Assembly: GCA_023390815.1 (NCBI GenBank)
Contig: JAEWCC010000043.1
Location: 1-16,777 of the forward strand
DNA length: 16,777 nucleotides
From: Bacillota bacterium
Lineage (GTDB): Bacteria; Bacillota; Clostridia; Christensenellales; SZUA-584
Reading direction: 5' to 3'
Shown: one piece after another, positions 1 to 6,856 of the stretch
Numbering within the stretch: position 1 is the first letter of the stretch
How the letters are laid out: every line of letters begins with the position of its first letter
The notes under the pieces: model-generated
Database searches by the model: none
Seen by the model: the letters and a program-made list of their open reading frames with translations, nothing else
What the model was told of the DNA's origin: nothing
Made by a program: the position numbers and the translations under genes

Positions 1-114
<114 letters not shown>

Positions 115-143
115 ATTCAATTTTAAAATAATCTTTATCGGGG

Positions 144-176
144 AGCCTGTGCGCAATGATGCGTCGCAGGCTTTTT
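144..176 (+). terminator. Intrinsic terminator of the rRNA operon
   Basis: AGCCTG (144-149) pairs with CAGGCT (167-172). The stem extends inward through a T-G wobble and further G-C pairs and is followed by a T run (172-176). It lies 30 nt after the 5S gene, where an rRNA operon terminator is expected. Confidence 0.85.
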
Positions 177-316
177 GATTTTTATCGATGATTATCAGTC
201 AAGTCCAAGCAATATTCTGTTAATCAATATACAGCAAACATATATATACAATCACAAACCGCCAGAGGATCTCATAGTATATCAGAGGGCACATTTTGAG
301 ATAAACGGAGTGATTT

Positions 317-1321
317 ATGATGCTGTATTCAAAAAGAAATATGGGTATCGTCGCGGATAATCTCAATAGAAGGGTCAGTATTTTTGATGCCGATACGCTG
401 CAGGCACTGCAGCAAATCCCGATTGATGCGGATGTAATTGATGTAGCGGTAACCAGGGATTGCAGGCGGGCGGTTGTGAGTTCCTTTGTTGATAAAAAGA
501 TGTTTCAGCTTGACCTGAGCGGAAGTTCCGTAACTGTGATAGGCAGCGCGACAGCGGACACATTTCTTGAGGACGTCACGCTGACTCCGGATGGCAGGTA
601 TGCGCTATCGGTAGACGGCGCTGCCGCAAACCAGGATATCGTCGTATATTCTTTAGCGGATAATGCGTTTGTATCCAGCCTACCGGCCAATGCGCAGGCT
701 GTAGCCGTATCGCCTAATGGCAATGGTCTGGTGCTCACAGCAGTAGAGGACAACAAAAGCGTACGCCGATATACAATCAGCTCCGGCGGCGAAATTATTG
801 ATAGCGATCAGGAATTTCCCGCAGGGCCGGGGCCCGTCAACATTGACTTCAGCCCCGACGGTAATTTTGCCTTTGTATCAGGCTATACGTACCAAAACGT
901 CAGTGTGCTGAGTACGATCCTTCCGGATAATATCAGCCTGATCAGTACCGATGAAGCCTTTGCTGCACAAAGTATGGCGGTATCGCGCGACGGGAAGCAT
1001 TTGTTTGTGCTGGGGACGAACGATGTCGCGATATTTGCCTTCGATCCGATTGCCGGGTACCTGTCGTTTGAGCGGTCGTTTGCGCATGGGTTAAAGATCT
1101 CGTCGTATTTGGGTGTGGATCAAATCGCGCTTAATGCCAGTGAAACCCGTTTGTTTATATCCGGTGAAGGGGAAGTGGCGGCATTTACGACTTACGGCGT
1201 CAAGCTGGGATCTGTGGCGGATGTTTCCGGTCCGGGCGGACTCGCGATCTACCAAGCTTCACCGTGCCGCAGGCGATGTTTCGCTTTGCTCGGATTGCTT
1301 CTCATCATTGCATTGACTTAA
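317..1321 (+). CDS. Six-repeat YVTN/WD40-like beta-propeller protein, cytoplasmic
   Basis: This 334-residue protein is built of about six blade repeats. Each contains a variant of a V-S-P-D-G-x-x-A-x-V core: VTRDCRRAVVSS, LTPDGRYALSVDG, VSPNGNGLVLT, FSPDGNFAFVSG, VSRDGKHLFVLG and LNASETRLFISG. That pattern is typical of YVTN/lactonase-like propellers, which serve as binding scaffolds or, in some families, lactonases; the exact role here is unknown. There is no signal peptide. The start follows a GGAG at 307-310 with 6-nt spacing. ATG at 320 would also be in frame. The last 20 residues are odd: a basic, Cys-containing stretch (SPCRRRC) followed by a short hydrophobic end (FALLGLLLIIALT). This could be a tail anchor or the product of a late frameshift. 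The gene stands alone, with a terminator-like hairpin downstream. Confidence 0.8.
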   Translation: MMLYSKRNMGIVADNLNRRVSIFDADTLQALQQIPIDADVIDVAVTRDCRRAVVSSFVDKKMFQLDLSGSSVTVIGSATADTFLEDVTLTPDGRYALSVDGAAANQDIVVYSLADNAFVSSLPANAQAVAVSPNGNGLVLTAVEDNKSVRRYTISSGGEIIDSDQEFPAGPGPVNIDFSPDGNFAFVSGYTYQNVSVLSTILPDNISLISTDEAFAAQSMAVSRDGKHLFVLGTNDVAIFAFDPIAGYLSFERSFAHGLKISSYLGVDQIALNASETRLFISGEGEVAAFTTYGVKLGSVADVSGPGGLAIYQASPCRRRCFALLGLLLIIALT

Positions 1322-1367
1322 CTGGGACGCTGTAGCGGAGCAGGATTCTTCAAATAATAAATAAGCA

Positions 1368-1408
1368 TGCCCGTGCGCAGAGAATTGCCACGGGCAGCTT
1401 GATTTTGT
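1368..1408 (+). terminator. Probable terminator after the beta-propeller gene
   Basis: TGCCCGTG (1368-1375) pairs with CACGGGCA (1389-1396) in an 8-bp stem with a 13-nt loop. It is followed by a T-rich but interrupted stretch (TTGATTTTGTTT). It lies 47 nt after the propeller stop codon. The imperfect T tract makes it a weak-to-moderate call. Confidence 0.55.
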
Positions 1409-1457
1409 TTAGTTATTTACATATGAAAAACAACGAATATAGATATAAAGGATATAA

Positions 1458-1562
1458 ATGATGATCAATGATACGCCGGGTGGATACGATCTTAAAAAAA
1501 TAACGCGAGTGGTATTGGAGAGCCTGTGCCGAATGACATGCATCGCGATCTGCTTAATATAG
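1458..1562 (+). CDS. Possible small ORF, 34 aa, unknown
   Basis: An AAAGGA motif at 1447-1452 precedes two consecutive ATG codons (1458 and 1461) and a 34-codon reading frame that ends in TAG at 1560-1562. The product would start MMINDTPGGYDLKKI and end in a Cys-containing hydrophobic stretch (CRMTCIAICLI). I recognise no family. The region is AT-rich and there is no independent support beyond a plausible ribosome binding site, so this may well be chance. The rest of the 1322-1619 spacer holds the hairpin at 1368-1408 and nothing else I can identify. Confidence 0.2.
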   Translation: MMINDTPGGYDLKKITRVVLESLCRMTCIAICLI

Positions 1563-1619
1563 CCAGTGCTTCTTTCAAAGGCATGACTCGCATACCCCTA
1601 TGGACACCGATTGATTAAA

Positions 1620-2219
1620 TCATTGGTTGTGCATCGAACCAGTTACAAAATTGAATACGGTTTTCCAATCATCGATGAAATACGGATAGAGATTTGGCCT
1701 CCGCCTTACGGCAAGCGGATGATAGCTGACGAAGGTCGAAAGTCCCCTGATATGAAACATTTGATTTCGGGACTCCTTAACGGAAATATTCGGGTCTCCG
1801 AAAAAAGTTTTCGTCGCTCTGTCACCCAGGCAAAAAGCTGCCGCATACCGATGATGATTGAGTTGTTGTTCCAGATGGACCATGCAGGCGGAAAGGGCAG
1901 CCGCTTTGTCATATTTTCTTTTTGGCCTGCATTTTAGCACATAGGTGACATAAAGATCGTTCTGCCGGAAGCCTGCTAAAGCTGCAGCATTCATCAGCGT
2001 CTGTCTTGTTCCGCATACAAAGGGCTGTCCGTCTTTATTCTCGCGACTTCCCGGGTTGTCCAAAATGACAATTACCATGCCGCGGGGGTTGCCTTCGCCC
2101 CAAATCATTCTCGTTCTTTGACTGCATAATTCACAGCAGGTACATGCCCTTGCTTTTTCGGGTACGCTATCTTCAGGCCATAAGGCGAGTTCTTCTTTGT
2201 TAATTACATCTTCCAACAT
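1620..2219 (-). CDS. Uracil-DNA glycosylase, family 4-like (4Fe-4S)
   Basis: This DNA repair enzyme would remove uracil from deaminated DNA. Supporting features, numbered from the upstream TTG at 2240, are a Cys cluster C33-x-C35-C36-x2-C39 just before the RTRMIWGEGNPRG block, a second Cys pair C-x14-C (KCRPKRKYD...SAC), and a SYHPLAVRRRPN block near the C-terminus that matches the HP-S-x-L-x-R catalytic loop of the superfamily. The four-Cys arrangement is that of iron-sulfur UDGs. The usual G-E-A-P-G loop is replaced by L-D-N-P-G-S-R-E, followed by a normal G-Q-P-F-V. The start is uncertain: ATG at 2219 has only a close AGG (GACAGG-ATG), and TTG at 2240 has no clear ribosome binding site. 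The protein is about 199 residues (206 from TTG), a normal length for the family. It is transcribed alone. Confidence 0.8.
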   Translation of the reverse strand: MLEDVINKEELALWPEDSVPEKARACTCCELCSQRTRMIWGEGNPRGMVIVILDNPGSRENKDGQPFVCGTRQTLMNAAALAGFRQNDLYVTYVLKCRPKRKYDKAAALSACMVHLEQQLNHHRYAAAFCLGDRATKTFFGDPNISVKESRNQMFHIRGLSTFVSYHPLAVRRRPNLYPYFIDDWKTVFNFVTGSMHNQ

Positions 2220-2301
2220 CCTGTCAAACTTTCGATACAAATTTGAATGATTACTATTGTTTCCAGAATGAAATGCAATAATGAGGTATGTTTATACAAA
2301 T

Positions 2302-2331
2302 TAAAAAGCCAAGCGTTTCAATCGCCTGGCT
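2302..2331 (-). terminator. Terminator of the radical SAM / Cys-Ala-repeat operon
   Basis: Read on the minus strand, AGCCAGGCG pairs with CGCTTGGCT (9 bp with one G-U) around a 7-nt ATTGAAA loop and is followed by a T run. It lies 19 nt past the stop codon of the gene ending at 2350 and separates that operon from the glycosylase gene. Confidence 0.85.
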
Positions 2332-2349
2332 ATATATGATTAGTTTCTT

Positions 2350-3315
2350 TTACCTTGAGTGTTTTATTTCACACTGTAAAGCGCGTTTTAACTCTTCCGT
2401 TTTCACAGCGCCATAGAAGTTCTTTGCGCTGCACCCGGCCCGGCCGCCGCCCGCACAGGCACACGCACAGGCACACGCGCAGCTGCTGGCGCAGGCGCAA
2501 TGGCCGCCTCCGCCATAGAAGCCGCCCCGCGTACCGAACCCGCCGTAATAGCCGCCGCCGCCGCCGCCTACCCGGCGGATAACCACCAGGATGACGACGA
2601 TGACGATCACGATTAAAATGATGACCCAATCCCACGAGCCTGTCTCGTTATACGAGTTGTCGTAAGGATATTCCTCATAAGACGGCTCCACACCGGCCGG
2701 CGGCTCCGCATAATCCGTACTGAAAGCGTCCATGCTGTATTCCACGTAGACGCTGAACCTTTCGCCCGCTGCCAGCGATGTCGTCCATTGCAGGTAATCC
2801 TCTTGCACAGCCATCGCATCGGAAGCTTTCACATTTTTATTATCCCAGAGTATCGTCATCGACAGGATGTCGATCCCGTCAAACCATCCGGGGGTAAAAT
2901 AGTAAGAACACAGACTGTTGTCAAAATCCGCTTTATACATATATGGCACGTGAATCGAAAAATCCAGCGGTATGATTTCACCGGCGTAATAACTTTTGTC
3001 GAGATCGATGCGGACATAATCGCCGTCCTCAGGATAATAGTAGATGGAGGCGATATTGCTGCTGAGTGCGGTGATCGTATCGACATAATGATTGGGGATG
3101 CCGACTTTGACCCAGCTTAAAGGCCCGTCGCTGGTGTCATCTAGCACCTTCCAATCGATATGATAGGTGATATCCATAGACGCGTCATTTTGCATATCGA
3201 CTGTGATGTTATAGGTTTCAATCTCGTCCAGTTTCGTATCGGCCTGTGCGGACAGCGAGGGCATGATACAAATCAGCAGGGCCAGAGCGAGACTCAAGTA
3301 AAGCGGCTTTTTCAT
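2350..3315 (-). CDS. Secreted, membrane-anchored protein with Cys-Ala-repeat tail (possible radical SAM substrate)
   Basis: This 321-residue protein has four parts. Residues 1-25 are a signal peptide (MKK, then a hydrophobic core ending SAQA). Residues 26 to about 227 form an extracytoplasmic domain rich in beta-strand-like sequence (ITVDMQNDASMDITYHIDW). Residues 228-249 are a transmembrane segment (VIILIVIVIVVILVVI). Residues 250-321 are a Gly/Tyr linker (GGGGGGYYGG) followed by HCAC, SSC and a (CA)5 run, then GGGRAGCS and KNFYG. Cys residues fall at 273, 275, 279, 281, 283, 285, 287, 295 and 315. The start at 3315 is set by the signal peptide and a GAGGGGGAAG ribosome binding site; the open frame upstream only shadows the radical SAM gene. 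It overlaps that gene by ATGA. By the positive-inside pattern (RR after the transmembrane segment) the Cys tail would be cytoplasmic and so accessible to the upstream enzyme. The function is unknown; a metal-binding tail is an alternative. Confidence 0.8.
   Translation of the reverse strand: MKKPLYLSLALALLICIMPSLSAQADTKLDEIETYNITVDMQNDASMDITYHIDWKVLDDTSDGPLSWVKVGIPNHYVDTITALSSNIASIYYYPEDGDYVRIDLDKSYYAGEIIPLDFSIHVPYMYKADFDNSLCSYYFTPGWFDGIDILSMTILWDNKNVKASDAMAVQEDYLQWTTSLAAGERFSVYVEYSMDAFSTDYAEPPAGVEPSYEEYPYDNSYNETGSWDWVIILIVIVIVVILVVIRRVGGGGGGYYGGFGTRGGFYGGGGHCACASSCACACACACAGGGRAGCSAKNFYGAVKTEELKRALQCEIKHSR
2452..2475. repeat. Two perfect 12-bp tandem repeats encoding Cys-Ala-Cys-Ala
   Basis: CGCACAGGCACA occurs twice in tandem (2452-2463 and 2464-2475). 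It lies within the stretch coding for the (Cys-Ala)5 block on the minus strand. The alternation of GCG and GCC alanine codons makes the nucleotide period 12 rather than 6. A gain or loss of one unit would stay in frame and change the number of Cys residues. Confidence 0.85.
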
Positions 3316-4697
3316 GATTGCTTCCCCCTCGATGCGGTACGCAGCGGGCATTGGTGCGCCATTCGGCTGGATTCTTTTCGTATTGTCTGGCAGCGAGGGC
3401 CGTCCCATATCTTTTCCCATGGATCGGCAAGCATGTCGCCTAAAGCTTCGTCGGACAGCCAGCTTTGGCACGGGACGATCTTGCCGTCCGGCGTGACTGC
3501 CATATTGCTGAGGCACGCCCCGCAGGTGGGAACGGATATAAATCCGATCTCATGCAGCTTGTCTTCCTCAATCCAACCCGGCGATGTAAAGGAAATGTCC
3601 ATGTCATTTTCTTCGCAGTAATCGAAAGCGGCCTTCAGGATATCGAAAAGCGATTCGGACGTTAACTGTGTATGGACGGATTCCTCTTCGCATGCGTTGC
3701 CTGTCAATATCAGCCCCGAGCAGGTGATATACTTTACACCCAAACCGTGTAAGAACTCGAGGGTTTGCAGGTAGTCACGATTGACAGTGCAAAGCGGCGT
3801 GTTGACGCTGACGCTCAATGAAGCGCTCAGTGCATGCTTGATGCCCGCAATGGTCTTCTCCCAGTTCTCCGCGCCGACCAGCAAATTGTGCTTCTCAGGG
3901 TCCGCGGAATAAAGCGTGATTTGGACGCTGTCCAGACTGGCTTCGTATAATTGCCGGCACAGTGCTTCCGTCAGCAGCACGCCGTTGGTATTGAGCCGCG
4001 TAATAAACCAGCGAGAATGCTCCACCAGCTCTACCAGATCGTCCCTCAGTGTCGGTTCTCCGCCGGTGAAGGTGATCTGCGGAATTCCCGCTTTCCTGCA
4101 TCTGTCGATAATCTGCTTCCATGCGTGCGTGGGCAACTCCTCAGTGACTGCTAAGCTTTGTCCTGCCGCATAGCAGTGCAGGCATTTCTGGTTGCAGTTC
4201 CAGCTATCATTTTTGGCCATGGAGCTGATCATGAGGTCCATACGATGCGGCGCTTTCATATGGATGGCGTATTCCCCGATGGATATCTGCCCGATATTTG
4301 CCTCCGGCTTTCTGCCCTGCGCAATATCCGTCATCGTGTTGATGATCATCCATAGGTCATTCTTGAATGTGCTTTCTTTAATAGCGGGATACACGCTTTT
4401 TACACTTTTGATGGTATTAATGATAATCGAATCCCAATCACTTTCCTGCATCTCGCTGCCATCGTAGGGGGTAATCGCGTCAATAAACGCAGACAGCAAT
4501 ATCGCCCATGAAAGATTGATGGGGATGATGTCCTGCCCATTGATGACGACGGCGCTGGGTATATCCTTATTGTGGCTCCGTCTGGGCGGGATCATATGGA
4601 TGCGCAGCACATCGGATCCGTTCGGATTTAATGTGACGTGCTTGACTTCGTTGAGGTGTTTTTTCAGATAGGCAGACTCTCTGAACGTTGTGATCAT
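3312..4697 (-). CDS. Radical SAM / SPASM-domain enzyme, putative peptide maturase
   Basis: The 461-residue protein has a radical SAM core with C168-x3-C172-x2-C175 (CNQKCLHC) for the [4Fe-4S]/SAM cluster and GGEP at 212-215 for SAM binding. A C-terminal SPASM/twitch-like region carries Cys 392, 395, 410, 436 and 450 (CGAC, PCQSW, CQT, CPL), ligands for auxiliary clusters. Residues 1 to about 155 form an N-terminal region. Within it, INLSWAILLSAFIDAI followed by an acidic/amphipathic segment (about 59-104) loosely resembles PqqD-like RiPP recognition elements. SPASM enzymes typically modify ribosomal peptides or proteins (thioether crosslinks, epimerisation, decarboxylation). The start at 4697 has AAGGGG upstream. 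The stop overlaps the start of the Cys-Ala-repeat gene by ATGA, indicating translational coupling and a linked job. Family membership is firm; substrate and reaction are inferred. Confidence 0.88.
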   Translation of the reverse strand: MITTFRESAYLKKHLNEVKHVTLNPNGSDVLRIHMIPPRRSHNKDIPSAVVINGQDIIPINLSWAILLSAFIDAITPYDGSEMQESDWDSIIINTIKSVKSVYPAIKESTFKNDLWMIINTMTDIAQGRKPEANIGQISIGEYAIHMKAPHRMDLMISSMAKNDSWNCNQKCLHCYAAGQSLAVTEELPTHAWKQIIDRCRKAGIPQITFTGGEPTLRDDLVELVEHSRWFITRLNTNGVLLTEALCRQLYEASLDSVQITLYSADPEKHNLLVGAENWEKTIAGIKHALSASLSVSVNTPLCTVNRDYLQTLEFLHGLGVKYITCSGLILTGNACEEESVHTQLTSESLFDILKAAFDYCEENDMDISFTSPGWIEEDKLHEIGFISVPTCGACLSNMAVTPDGKIVPCQSWLSDEALGDMLADPWEKIWDGPRCQTIRKESSRMAHQCPLRTASRGKQS

Positions 4698-4796
4698 TCG
4701 TTTAACCCCTTATCAGGCTCGGAAAGCTTTTTCTCTCCGACGCCTCATATGATGATGCAGTGAATACGGAATAGGGTATATGCGTATTTCTTTGTT

Positions 4797-4825
4797 ATCA
4801 TATCATCGGTTTCTATATTTTACAA
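4797..4825 (-). promoter_or_regulatory. Probable sigma-A promoter of the radical SAM operon
   Basis: On the minus strand, TTGTAA (4825-4820) and TATGAT (4802-4797) are separated by 17 nt. They lie 100 nt upstream of the radical SAM start codon. Together with the terminator at 2302-2331 they bracket a two-gene transcript. Confidence 0.6.
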
Positions 4826-4880
4826 TTCCTCGTTGCTTTTTGGAATGAAATCAGGGGAAGACAACTACGTGCCAAGGCTA

Positions 4881-4908
4881 TTGACAATACCCGTAAGTAT
4901 TATATGAT
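4881..4908 (+). promoter_or_regulatory. Promoter of the flavodiiron gene with an inverted repeat in the spacer
   Basis: A perfect TTGACA (4881-4886) and TATGAT (4903-4908) are 16 nt apart. The inverted repeat AATAC-6 nt-GTATT (4886-4901) fills the spacer and is a candidate repressor operator. The predicted transcript would have a leader of about 55 nt before the gene at 4970. Confidence 0.65.
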
Positions 4909-4969
4909 AAGATATATTGGATATTAACTGCAGAAAAATTGCGCAGAATGTGCAGCAGAAAGGATGCGT

Positions 4970-6157
4970 ATGGGGAAAAAGATGACGGAGAAGGTCACCT
5001 GGGTTGGCAAGGTGGACTGGGTTTTAAAACGGTTTCACGGCGACGAGTATTCGACACACAAGGGCTCATCCTATAACTCTTATTTGATACGGGACCAGAA
5101 GACAGCGTTGATTGACACGGTCTGGAAACCATTTGATAAGGAGTTCGTCAGCAATCTAAAACAGGAGATCGACTTAAAGCAGATCGACTATATCATCGCG
5201 AACCACGCGGAGAGCGACCACAGCGGCGCGCTGCCGGAGCTGATGCGCGAGATTCCCGGTACGCCGATTTACTGCACCGCCAACGGCATCAAGTCCTTAA
5301 AAGGGCATTATCATCAGGAATGGAACTTTGTTCCGGTAAAAACGGGCGATACGCTCGATATCGGCGAAAGCAAGCTGGTATTTGTGGAAGCGCCCATGCT
5401 GCACTGGCCCGACTCGATGTTCACGTATATGACGGGCGAGAACATCCTGTTCAGCAACGACGCCTTTGGTCAGCACTATGCCTCCGAGCTGCTCTATAAC
5501 GACAGCGTCGATCAGGCGGAGCTTTATCACGAAGCCCTGAAGTATTATGCGAATATACTGACGCCGTTTAGCCCGTTGGTGATCCGCAAGATCAACGAGG
5601 TACTGGGCTTTAATCTGCCGGTTAATATGATCTGTCCTAGCCACGGCATCATCTGGCGCGATGATCCCACGCAGATTGTCACGCAGTATATGAAGTGGGC
5701 GGATTCGTATCAGGAAAATCAGATCACGCTGGTGTACGATAGCATGTGGGATTCTACGCGTGCTATGGCGCAGGCGATCATGCGCGGTATTCAAAAGGCC
5801 GATTCCGCTGTCACGGTCAAGCTGTTTAACTCGGCCAAGGACGATAAAAACGATATCATTACCGAGGTGTTTAAATCCAAGGCGATACTGGTCGGGTCCC
5901 CCACGATCAACAACGGTTTCTTATACTCGATCGGCGGCATGCTGGAAATGATGAAGGGCTTAAAATTCAAGGGCAAGAAGGCAGCTGCTTTCGGCAGCTA
6001 TGGCTGGAGCGGCGAAGCCGTCAAGCAGGTCAGCGAGCTGCTCAAATCCGCCGGATTTGAAGTATTGGACGATGGGATGCGGACGATTTGGGTGCCCGAC
6101 GAGAAGTCGCTCGAGGAGAGCGCTGCATATGGAGAGCGGTTTGCCAATGCATTGTAA
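4970..6157 (+). CDS. fprA: A-type flavoprotein / flavodiiron protein (O2 or NO reductase)
   Basis: This cytoplasmic enzyme reduces O2 to water and/or NO to N2O in anaerobes, with electrons usually delivered by rubredoxin. Numbered from the first possible ATG (4964), the metallo-beta-lactamase-like domain carries the diiron ligands H81-x-E83-x-D85-H86 (NHAESDH), H147 (LHWPDS), D166 (SNDAF) and H227 (PSHG). A flavodoxin domain starts near residue 254 (ITLVYDSMWDSTRAMA) for FMN binding and continues to the end (GSPTINN, GSYGWSGEA). There is no fused rubredoxin or reductase domain, so it is the minimal class A form of about 395 residues. Of three in-frame ATGs (4964, 4970, 4982), 4970 is preferred because AAAGG at 4959-4963 lies 6 nt before it. 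It is a single-gene unit with its own promoter and terminator. Confidence 0.95.
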   Translation: MGKKMTEKVTWVGKVDWVLKRFHGDEYSTHKGSSYNSYLIRDQKTALIDTVWKPFDKEFVSNLKQEIDLKQIDYIIANHAESDHSGALPELMREIPGTPIYCTANGIKSLKGHYHQEWNFVPVKTGDTLDIGESKLVFVEAPMLHWPDSMFTYMTGENILFSNDAFGQHYASELLYNDSVDQAELYHEALKYYANILTPFSPLVIRKINEVLGFNLPVNMICPSHGIIWRDDPTQIVTQYMKWADSYQENQITLVYDSMWDSTRAMAQAIMRGIQKADSAVTVKLFNSAKDDKNDIITEVFKSKAILVGSPTINNGFLYSIGGMLEMMKGLKFKGKKAAAFGSYGWSGEAVKQVSELLKSAGFEVLDDGMRTIWVPDEKSLEESAAYGERFANAL

Positions 6158-6180
6158 ACCGTAGCGATGAAAGAACAGCG

Positions 6181-6214
6181 AAGCCCGCAGCAATCAAGCG
6201 CCTGCGGGCTTTTC
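6181..6214 (+). terminator. Terminator of fprA
   Basis: AAGCCCGCAG (6181-6190) and CTGCGGGCTT (6202-6211) form a perfect 10-bp stem with an 11-nt loop. The stem is followed by a short T run (6210-6213). It lies 23 nt past the stop codon. Confidence 0.85.
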
Positions 6215-6239
6215 CGTTCTTGCCATACTGATTTGAGTA

Positions 6240-6686
6240 TCAGAAGCTATGATGCTCTTGCTGCGCTTCGGCTTTAGTCCGATGGACGGTGCCATGCGGA
6301 TGCTCGGGCGGTGCGTAGATGACATACAGCTTGAGCGGCCTGCTGCCCGTATTCGTGAGGTTATGCCACACGCCGGCAGGCACCATGATTGCATCGTCAT
6401 CATGTACTTTTTTCTGATAGGTTAATTGATACTGGCTGCCGCCCATTTGAACCAGACCCTGCCCCTCTTCGATGCGCAGGAATTGGTCTACCGCCGGATG
6501 GACCTCCAGCCCGATGTCTTCACCGGGATTGATGCTCATCAAGGTAACCTGAAAATGATTGCCGGTCCATAAAGCGGTACGGTAGTTGTTGTTTAGTCTC
6601 GTTGCTTCCTGAATATTGATGACAAACGGATCGGGTCCGTAGTCCATTAAAGCCGGAAACGGTCTCCAATAGTCTGAATTATACAT
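6240..6686 (-). CDS. Small cupin-fold protein
   Basis: This 148-residue single-domain cupin has motif 1 as GEDIGLEVHPAVDQFLRIEEG (residues about 55-75) and motif 2 as VPAGVWHNLTN (102-112). The expected first metal-binding His of the H-x-H pair is Glu61, and the usual Glu is replaced by Gln68. H63 and H108 remain, so metal binding is possible but altered. Proteins of this type are usually annotated as cupin or mannose-6-phosphate isomerase-like, without a defined substrate. A GAGAGGA ribosome binding site lies 13 nt before the ATG, slightly far. The gene is convergent with fprA and divergent from the DUF2935 gene. The C-terminus is His-rich (AQQEHHSF). Confidence 0.85.
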   Translation of the reverse strand: MYNSDYWRPFPALMDYGPDPFVINIQEATRLNNNYRTALWTGNHFQVTLMSINPGEDIGLEVHPAVDQFLRIEEGQGLVQMGGSQYQLTYQKKVHDDDAIMVPAGVWHNLTNTGSRPLKLYVIYAPPEHPHGTVHRTKAEAQQEHHSF

Positions 6687-6856
6687 AGGATATGTTCGTT
6701 CCTCTCGTAGTCTTGTTCACTGTATACATATGCTCAAGCGCCGTATATTGGTAATTCCCCGGTGTCTAATGAGCGATGCTTTCCAATATCCGTTCTTTCG
6801 AACATAAACCTTCCGGCCCGCATAGTTTATAATATTCTGACAGGAGGTTATTTCGC

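Noticed and set aside
175..360. Open frame of 61 codons after the 5S terminator
   Set aside because: It starts inside the terminator T run, lacks a ribosome binding site, has an AT-rich low-complexity composition and overlaps the better-supported propeller start at 317.
2350..3315. Metallothionein or ferredoxin reading of the Cys-rich tail
   Set aside because: Strict C-A alternation lacks the C-x-x-C spacing of ferredoxins. A metal-binding role remains possible but explains the coupled radical SAM gene less well.
3316..3516. Upstream extension of the Cys-Ala-repeat protein
   Set aside because: The 67 extra residues are basic and unstructured, and they come from the other frame of the radical SAM gene. 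The signal peptide and ribosome binding site fix the start at 3315.
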